Of a stretch of DNA of 50,992 bases, positions 46,644 to 50,992 are shown piece after piece; positions within the stretch are counted from its first letter, which is position 1; each line of letters starts with the position of its first letter. The notes under the pieces are model-generated. The model made no database searches. It was not told the DNA's origin and saw only the letters and a list, made by a program, of their open reading frames with translations. The DNA comes from Clostridia bacterium. Lineage in GTDB: Bacteria; Bacillota; Clostridia; Oscillospirales; Acutalibacteraceae. The position numbers and the translations under genes were made by a program. The stretch covers positions 1-50,992 of the forward strand of contig JAFQRY010000020.1 in assembly GCA_017409845.1 (NCBI GenBank). The letters run 5' to 3'.

Positions 46644-49258
46644 CCTGCAAAAATTATTTTACCGATTTCTCCCGTTATCAGCGGTACAAGTGAAAGTCCT
46701 GCAACCGCACCCCATTGAACGGCATTAAGAGGGATTACTCCGAATATCCCGGCAAGCGGCGGAATCACAACAACCGAGGCCTGCACCGCACCGCAGAGCA
46801 GCACCGCTGCATTCATCATGCGGTTTGAAAAAATCCCCGCTTTATAAAGCGGCAGCGATGAACGGGTGTTGACGGCATGCACTATTTCGCAGAGGCTCAG
46901 GGTGCAGAATGCCATCGTTCTCCCGAGAAGAAGGGGGGATTCACTCGGAAAAGCAAGGCTTCCTAGAAGAAATGCAAGCACCGTCAATGTTCCCACAAGC
47001 ATACCCTCGAGTGAAATATCAATCCACAGACCGTCGGCGAAAAAGCCCTTTTGGGGTGAAACCGGCGGTCTTTTCATTATGTCCTTTTCGATTTTCTCCG
47101 TTCCGAGTGCCATGGCAGGGAGTGAATCCGTTACAAGATTGACCCATAAAAGCTGAATAGGCAAAAGCGGAGCCTCAAGCCCGAGCAGCGATGCGGCAAA
47201 AACCGCAAGAATTTCACCGATGTTCGTTCCGAGAAGAAAATGCACCGCCTTTTTTATATTGTCAAATATTCCTCTGCCCTGCTCAACCGCACGGACTATC
47301 GTTGCAAAATTATCATCCGTCAGAATCATATCTGCCGCGTTCTTTGCAACATCCGTGCCGCCCTTTCCCATAGCACAACCGATATCCGCCGCCCTGAGTG
47401 CAGGGGCATCGTTAACTCCGTCACCCGTCATTGCAACTATCTCGCCCTTTGCCCTGAACGCCTTCACTATCCGCACCTTATGCTCAGGGCTGACCCTTGC
47501 AAAAACCCTGCAGCTCTTTATTGATTCCGCAAGGCTTTCATCGCTCATACGGTCAAGGTCATTTCCGCTCACGGCATTCAGCCCGTCTTCGAGAATACCG
47601 AGTTTTTTTGCAACGGCACATGCGGTTACAATATTATCGCCCGTTATCATAACGGGAATTATTCCTGCCCTCTTACAGGTAGCAACCGCCTTTGCCGCTT
47701 CCGGTCTCGGAGGGTCGGTCATTCCGATAAGACCCGCAAAAATGAGATTATTCTCTCCGTTATCGTCGGCACCCGTCGATTTTCTGTAGGCAACTGCAAT
47801 AACCCTGAGTGCATCCTTTGCCATCTGCTCATTCTGCATAAGGATTTTCCTGCACCTGCCCTGAGTCATCTGCACCGTGCCGCCTCCCGACACGGCAGAA
47901 ACACAAAGCGGCAGCACAACCTCGGGTGCACCCTTGACTATAAGGCGTGTGCCCGTTCCGAAGGTATTCACCGTTGACATCAGCTTTCTTTCACTTGTGA
48001 ACGGGGCTTCGTGAAGCCTCGGATAAGTTTTTTCAAAAGAAAAAGCATTTTCTCCTGCCTCATATGCCGCAGAAATAATAGCCGTTTCCGTGGGGTCACC
48101 GCTGAAGGCAACTGTCTTTCCTTTCTTTGTAATCCTTGCATTGTTGCACAGCGAGCCCATCAGAAGAATGCTTCTTGCCTCATTGCTTTCCGCCGATATT
48201 TCACCCGACTCGTTACGGATTTGCGTGACGGTCATTTTATTCTGCGTGAGGGTACCCGTTTTATCCGAGCAGATAACCGTTGCCGCACCGAGGGTTTCAA
48301 CCGCAGGCAGGTGGCGGATAATCGCATTGCTCTTTGCCATACGCTGAACACCCATTGAGAGCACAATGGTCACAATCGCAGGAAGACCCTCAGGGATTGC
48401 CGCAACCGCAAGGCTGACCGAAAGCATGAAGGATGGCAGTATTCCGCTTTTTCTTATTATTCCGAGGACAAAAACAAAAGCACAGATAACAAGTGCTCCG
48501 ATGCCGAGAGCCTTGCCGATTTTTCCGAGCCTTTGCTGAAGCGGAGTCTGCGGAGCTTCTTCGTTTGCAAGCAGATGTGCAATTTTTCCGACCTGAGTTG
48601 CCATTCCCGTTTCGGTCACTATCGCTCTGCAGTTACCTGCAATAACGGTAGTTGACGAAAAAATCATGTTTTTTCTTTCGGCAAGAGGACATTTTTCTCC
48701 GCAGACCTCCCCGTGAACCTTCCCGCAGGGAACAGATTCGCCCGTCAATGCACTTTCCTGCACCGCAAGTCCGTTAGAAGAAACAAGCCTCGCATCCGCG
48801 GGCACCATGTCGCCGCTTTCAAGCACAATAAGATCTCCCTGCACGAGCTGAGCCGCAGGGATTTTTTTCATCTTGCCCGAACGGATAACGCACGCCGTCG
48901 GAGCCGACATTTTTTTAAGAGCTTCAATCGCCCTCTCTGCCCTCTGCTCCTGAAAAACTCCGATTGCGGCATTAAGAATAACTATCATCAGTATCACAAT
49001 CGGCTCAACAAAATCCCTGCTGCCGTCGATAATGCTTGTCAGAAAGGAAATTATGCATGCAATAAACAGAATGATAACACAGAAATCGGAAAACTGTGCC
49101 GCAAACCGTCTTATAAGCGAAATTTTTTTATGACCCTCCAATATGTTTTCGCCGTTTTTCAGTAATCTTGCCTTCGCCGTCTGTTCGCTGAGCCCTTTTT
49201 CCGCATCGCTGCCGAGAGCTTCCGCTGTTTGCAAAGACGTTTTTGTGTGCCACTCCAT
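46625..49258 (-). CDS. Calcium-transporting-type P-type ATPase
   Basis: 877 aa, P2A/P2B layout. N-terminal cation-ATPase domain, LTGESVP actuator loop, AAIPEGLPAIVTIVLSMG in membrane helix 4 (cation site), DKTGTLTQNKM phosphorylation site, MTGDNIVTA, TGDGVNDAPALRAADIG and a C-terminal membrane domain with six spans. The PEGL motif fits Ca2+ transport (SERCA/PMCA-like LMCA1 type) rather than heavy metals. AAAAGGAG precedes the ATG. The stop lies within the convergent gene's terminator. Confidence 0.9.
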   Translation of the reverse strand: MEWHTKTSLQTAEALGSDAEKGLSEQTAKARLLKNGENILEGHKKISLIRRFAAQFSDFCVIILFIACIISFLTSIIDGSRDFVEPIVILMIVILNAAIGVFQEQRAERAIEALKKMSAPTACVIRSGKMKKIPAAQLVQGDLIVLESGDMVPADARLVSSNGLAVQESALTGESVPCGKVHGEVCGEKCPLAERKNMIFSSTTVIAGNCRAIVTETGMATQVGKIAHLLANEEAPQTPLQQRLGKIGKALGIGALVICAFVFVLGIIRKSGILPSFMLSVSLAVAAIPEGLPAIVTIVLSMGVQRMAKSNAIIRHLPAVETLGAATVICSDKTGTLTQNKMTVTQIRNESGEISAESNEARSILLMGSLCNNARITKKGKTVAFSGDPTETAIISAAYEAGENAFSFEKTYPRLHEAPFTSERKLMSTVNTFGTGTRLIVKGAPEVVLPLCVSAVSGGGTVQMTQGRCRKILMQNEQMAKDALRVIAVAYRKSTGADDNGENNLIFAGLIGMTDPPRPEAAKAVATCKRAGIIPVMITGDNIVTACAVAKKLGILEDGLNAVSGNDLDRMSDESLAESIKSCRVFARVSPEHKVRIVKAFRAKGEIVAMTGDGVNDAPALRAADIGCAMGKGGTDVAKNAADMILTDDNFATIVRAVEQGRGIFDNIKKAVHFLLGTNIGEILAVFAASLLGLEAPLLPIQLLWVNLVTDSLPAMALGTEKIEKDIMKRPPVSPQKGFFADGLWIDISLEGMLVGTLTVLAFLLGSLAFPSESPLLLGRTMAFCTLSLCEIVHAVNTRSSLPLYKAGIFSNRMMNAAVLLCGAVQASVVVIPPLAGIFGVIPLNAVQWGAVAGLSLVPLITGEIGKIIFAGKKSSP

Positions 49259-49318
49259 TCCTTTTCTCCTTTTCGTGAAATATTTCGATTGTTCAACTCA
49301 TATATATTCACAAAAGGG

Positions 49319-49352
49319 CAAAAAAATCCCCGAACGGAGAAATCCGCCCGGG
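49319..49352 (-). terminator. Terminator of the abrB-like gene
   Basis: On the minus strand TCCCG/CGGGA with inner CGGA/TCCG and a GGATTTTTTT run at the end. Confidence 0.7.
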
Positions 49353-49363
49353 AAGATTATCTG

Positions 49364-49609
49364 TTATTCCGATTTAAGCTTTTCAAGGCATCCTGCACAG
49401 ATGCATTTTCCTTCAAATTCATGCAGCTCTGTTTCGCTCTTGCAGAAAACACAATCCCTTACTGCTTTTTTCACAATAATCTGTTTTCCGTCAGAAAACA
49501 TTTCAACCCTGCTGCCAAGCTCAACAAGACCGAGCTCTTTTCTGATTTGCATGGGAATTACAACTCTGCCGACGCTGTCAATTTCACGAATAAAACCTGC
49601 GTACATCAT
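49364..49609 (-). CDS. AbrB/SpoVT-family regulator with C-terminal zinc-ribbon-like motif
   Basis: 81 aa. The swapped-hairpin DNA-binding domain (about 3-48; GFIREIDSVGRVVIPMQIRK, KELGL) is typical of AbrB, a transition-state regulator. The C-terminal 30 residues contain CVFCKS and CICAGC, two CxxC pairs that could bind zinc. GGAGGG lies ahead of tandem ATGs at 49609 and 49606. Own promoter. It sits directly upstream of, and divergent from, spmAB. Confidence 0.88.
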   Translation of the reverse strand: MMYAGFIREIDSVGRVVIPMQIRKELGLVELGSRVEMFSDGKQIIVKKAVRDCVFCKSETELHEFEGKCICAGCLEKLKSE

Positions 49610-49650
49610 TAACCCTCCAATATCTTTGTTTTCCCTTTTATTTCCATTTA

Positions 49651-49679
49651 TTTATACCATATTTTGACATATTTGTCAA
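49651..49679 (-). promoter_or_regulatory. Promoter of the abrB-like gene
   Basis: On the minus strand TTGACA (49679-49674), 17-bp spacer, TATAAA (49656-49651). Confidence 0.78.
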
Positions 49680-49721
49680 CATAAAATTGACTTTTTTTGT
49701 AAATTTTCAGGAGGATGCACC

Positions 49722-50318
49722 GTGATTAATTATATATGGTCTGCAATGGTCGTTTTTTCGCTTATTGCATCGTTTTTTGGCGGCACGGGCAGCGGGCTTT
49801 CAGAAGCGATATTTTCAAGTGCATCGGATGCCGTTTCTCTCTGCATCCGGCTTGCAGGCACAATCTGTCTGTGGGGCGGTCTTATGGAAATTGCAGAGCA
49901 GTCGGGGCTCACAAACACCGTCTGCAGACTTATTTCTCCGATACTCAGACTGATTTTTCCGAAAATGGATATGAAAAGCAAGGCGGCAAGAGCGATTTCA
50001 ATGAATGTAACCGCAAATCTTCTCGGTCTCGGCAATGCCGCAACTCCGCTCGGGCTTGAAGCAATGAAGCATCTGCAGAGCGAAAACCCGTCAAAAGAAA
50101 AGGCAAGTGCAGACATGGTTAAATTTGTTGTTATGAACTCCGCAGCCTTTCATCTCATCCCGACAACCGTTGCGGCATTGCGACGGGATTACGGAAGCGA
50201 TAATCCTTTTGATATAATGCTTCCTTCATGGATATCTTCCGCTGCCGCTCTGACCGTCGGTCTTACCGCCGCCGTTATCTTTATCAGAATAAGCGAGGTT
50301 GTGAAATGGAGAAAATAA
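49722..50318 (+). CDS. spmA: Spore maturation protein A
   Basis: 198 aa, GTG start with GGAGG 8-9 nt upstream. Membrane protein of the nucleoside-recognition (Gate) family. WSAMVVFSLIASFFGG start, TICLWGGLMEIAEQSGLT, ANLLGLGNAATPLGLEAM and NSAAFHLIPTTVAALR are characteristic of SpmA. With SpmB it is needed for spore core dehydration in endospore formers. No housekeeping promoter was identified upstream, in keeping with sporulation control, though this is inference. Confidence 0.92.
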   Translation: MINYIWSAMVVFSLIASFFGGTGSGLSEAIFSSASDAVSLCIRLAGTICLWGGLMEIAEQSGLTNTVCRLISPILRLIFPKMDMKSKAARAISMNVTANLLGLGNAATPLGLEAMKHLQSENPSKEKASADMVKFVVMNSAAFHLIPTTVAALRRDYGSDNPFDIMLPSWISSAAALTVGLTAAVIFIRISEVVKWRK

Positions 50319-50827
50319 CCGCATATCTTTTGCCCGTAATAACGGCAGTCATCATAATTTTCGGACTTGCAAAGGGAATAAAGGTTTTTGACTGCTTTAC
50401 CGTCGGTGCAGCAAAGGGCATGAAAACAGCCGTGAAGCTCCTGCCGCCGCTTATGGGTCTTGTGCTCGGAGTTACAATGCTCCGCAGCTCGGGTGCACTC
50501 GATGTTATAACAAAAATGCTCTCTCCGCTTGCAGAGCTGACGGGAATTCCTGCCGACGTGATGCCGCTGACGGTGCTCAGCCCGATATCGGGCAGCGGCT
50601 CGCTGACAATGTTTGAACAGATTCTCAAAGGCTTCGGGCCCGATTCTCCCGAAGGCCGCATTGCCTCGGTCATCATGGGCTCAACTGAAACAACCTTTTA
50701 TGCCGTAACGGTCTATTACGGCTCGGTCGGCATAAGAAAAAGCGGCTGCACCGTGCCTGCCGCCCTTATTGCGGATATGACAAGCTTTTTTCTTTCCGCT
50801 CTGACCGTTACCGTGTTTGACTTCTGA
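50306..50827 (+). CDS. spmB: Spore maturation protein B
   Basis: 173 aa. Gate-family membrane protein, partner of SpmA. Motifs are GAAKGMKTAVKLLPPLMGLV, MLRSSGALDVI, VLSPISGSGSLTMFEQIL, IMGSTETTFYAVTVYYGSVG and a final membrane span. The ATG at 50306 has GAGG upstream and overlaps spmA by 13 nt. A longer frame from 50228 lies in spmA and adds an Arg-rich stretch without merit. Confidence 0.92.
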   Translation: MEKITAYLLPVITAVIIIFGLAKGIKVFDCFTVGAAKGMKTAVKLLPPLMGLVLGVTMLRSSGALDVITKMLSPLAELTGIPADVMPLTVLSPISGSGSLTMFEQILKGFGPDSPEGRIASVIMGSTETTFYAVTVYYGSVGIRKSGCTVPAALIADMTSFFLSALTVTVFDF

Positions 50828-50881
50828 TTTCTTTTTCAGATTATGCAAAATTTGTAGGTTTGTCAATGATGTGTTACAAAA

Positions 50882-50992
50882 TTAGAAAACCTCGCCGAAA
50901 TTAATAAAAGCCTTAATATAGTCGGCAGGAGATTTCCAATTCAACGGACGCATGGGGAAATTATTGTATTTTCTGCTGTGAACAGCTAATTG
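50882..50992 (-). mobile_element. C-terminal end of an insertion-sequence transposase (cut by window edge)
   Basis: The minus strand from the right edge encodes 36 residues ending in TAA at 50882, including YNNFPMRPLNWKSPADYIK. This is the style of the last part of DDE integrase-core transposases (IS3- or IS30-like RPLxxxSP motif). Only the tail is in the window, so family and integrity cannot be judged. Inverted terminal repeats were not identified in the 54 bp between it and spmB. Confidence 0.65.

Overview
The window looks like a chromosome segment of an anaerobic, low-to-moderate GC Firmicute of class Clostridia, most likely a gut Oscillospirales/Ruminococcaceae-type lineage. The grounds are strong GGAGG ribosome binding sites with GTG/TTG starts, consensus TTGACA-N17-TATAAT promoters, an L10 leader attenuator, meso-diaminopimelate dehydrogenase, the spore-maturation pair spmA-spmB, BspA-type leucine-rich repeats, a DUF4838 protein and a ZapA-U32 pair. 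The family-level placement is inference.

Layout. (1) 1-755: the outward-facing promoter and leader of a probable rRNA operon on the minus strand, then interspersed repeats and GTAG-type REP palindromes. (2) 756-10706, minus strand: one long aromatic amino-acid operon, read aroF(DAHP synthase)-tyrA-aroB-[REP-associated transposase]-aroA-aroC-pheA-aroEK(fusion)-aroQ, followed by a lipid kinase with its own promoter. It encodes every step from PEP plus erythrose-4-phosphate to chorismate, plus the Phe and Tyr branches. Its start carries a complete ribosome-mediated attenuator whose leader peptide is MKNNVFTAAYFYFYFIK. (3) 10755-16816: a PBECR4-like gene behind a structured leader RNA, a cysteine hydrolase, a zinc-ribbon/pseudokinase/sortase fusion, YfbR, an amidohydrolase, tRNA-Ala(CGC) and a lipoprotein. 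(4) 16943-24346: zapA, a U32 peptidase, ddh, and the translation/secretion block rpmG-secE-nusG-rplK-rplA / L10 leader-rplJ-rplL. (5) 24348-31091: secreted proteins of unknown function, an ECF sigma factor with a membrane partner, a phosphohexomutase, a DUF4474 protein and a NUDIX hydrolase. (6) 31125-33016: repeats and REPs on both sides of a BspA-like gene. (7) 33017-36333: an XRE repressor plus ImmA peptidase facing a short phage-like lysis cassette (baseplate-like protein, XhlA-like protein, holin, NlpC/P60 endolysin) behind a perfect 16-bp operator. (8) 36349-50992: metallophosphoesterase, Gfo/Idh oxidoreductase, DUF4838-NhaC-luxS operon, AlaX, membrane proteins, a secreted zinc-finger-like protein, a Ca2+-type P-ATPase, AbrB, spmAB and the end of an insertion sequence.

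Most notable: the Phe/Tyr attenuator, whose three mutually exclusive hairpins can be drawn from the sequence; the sortase fused to a catalytically dead kinase; the compact XRE/ImmA-controlled lysis cassette with three operator-like sites; the REP transposase carrying inverted REP copies inside its own reading frame and sitting in the aro operon; and an unidentified structured RNA ahead of the PBECR4-like gene. Functions come from recognised motifs in the translations; no database search was run.
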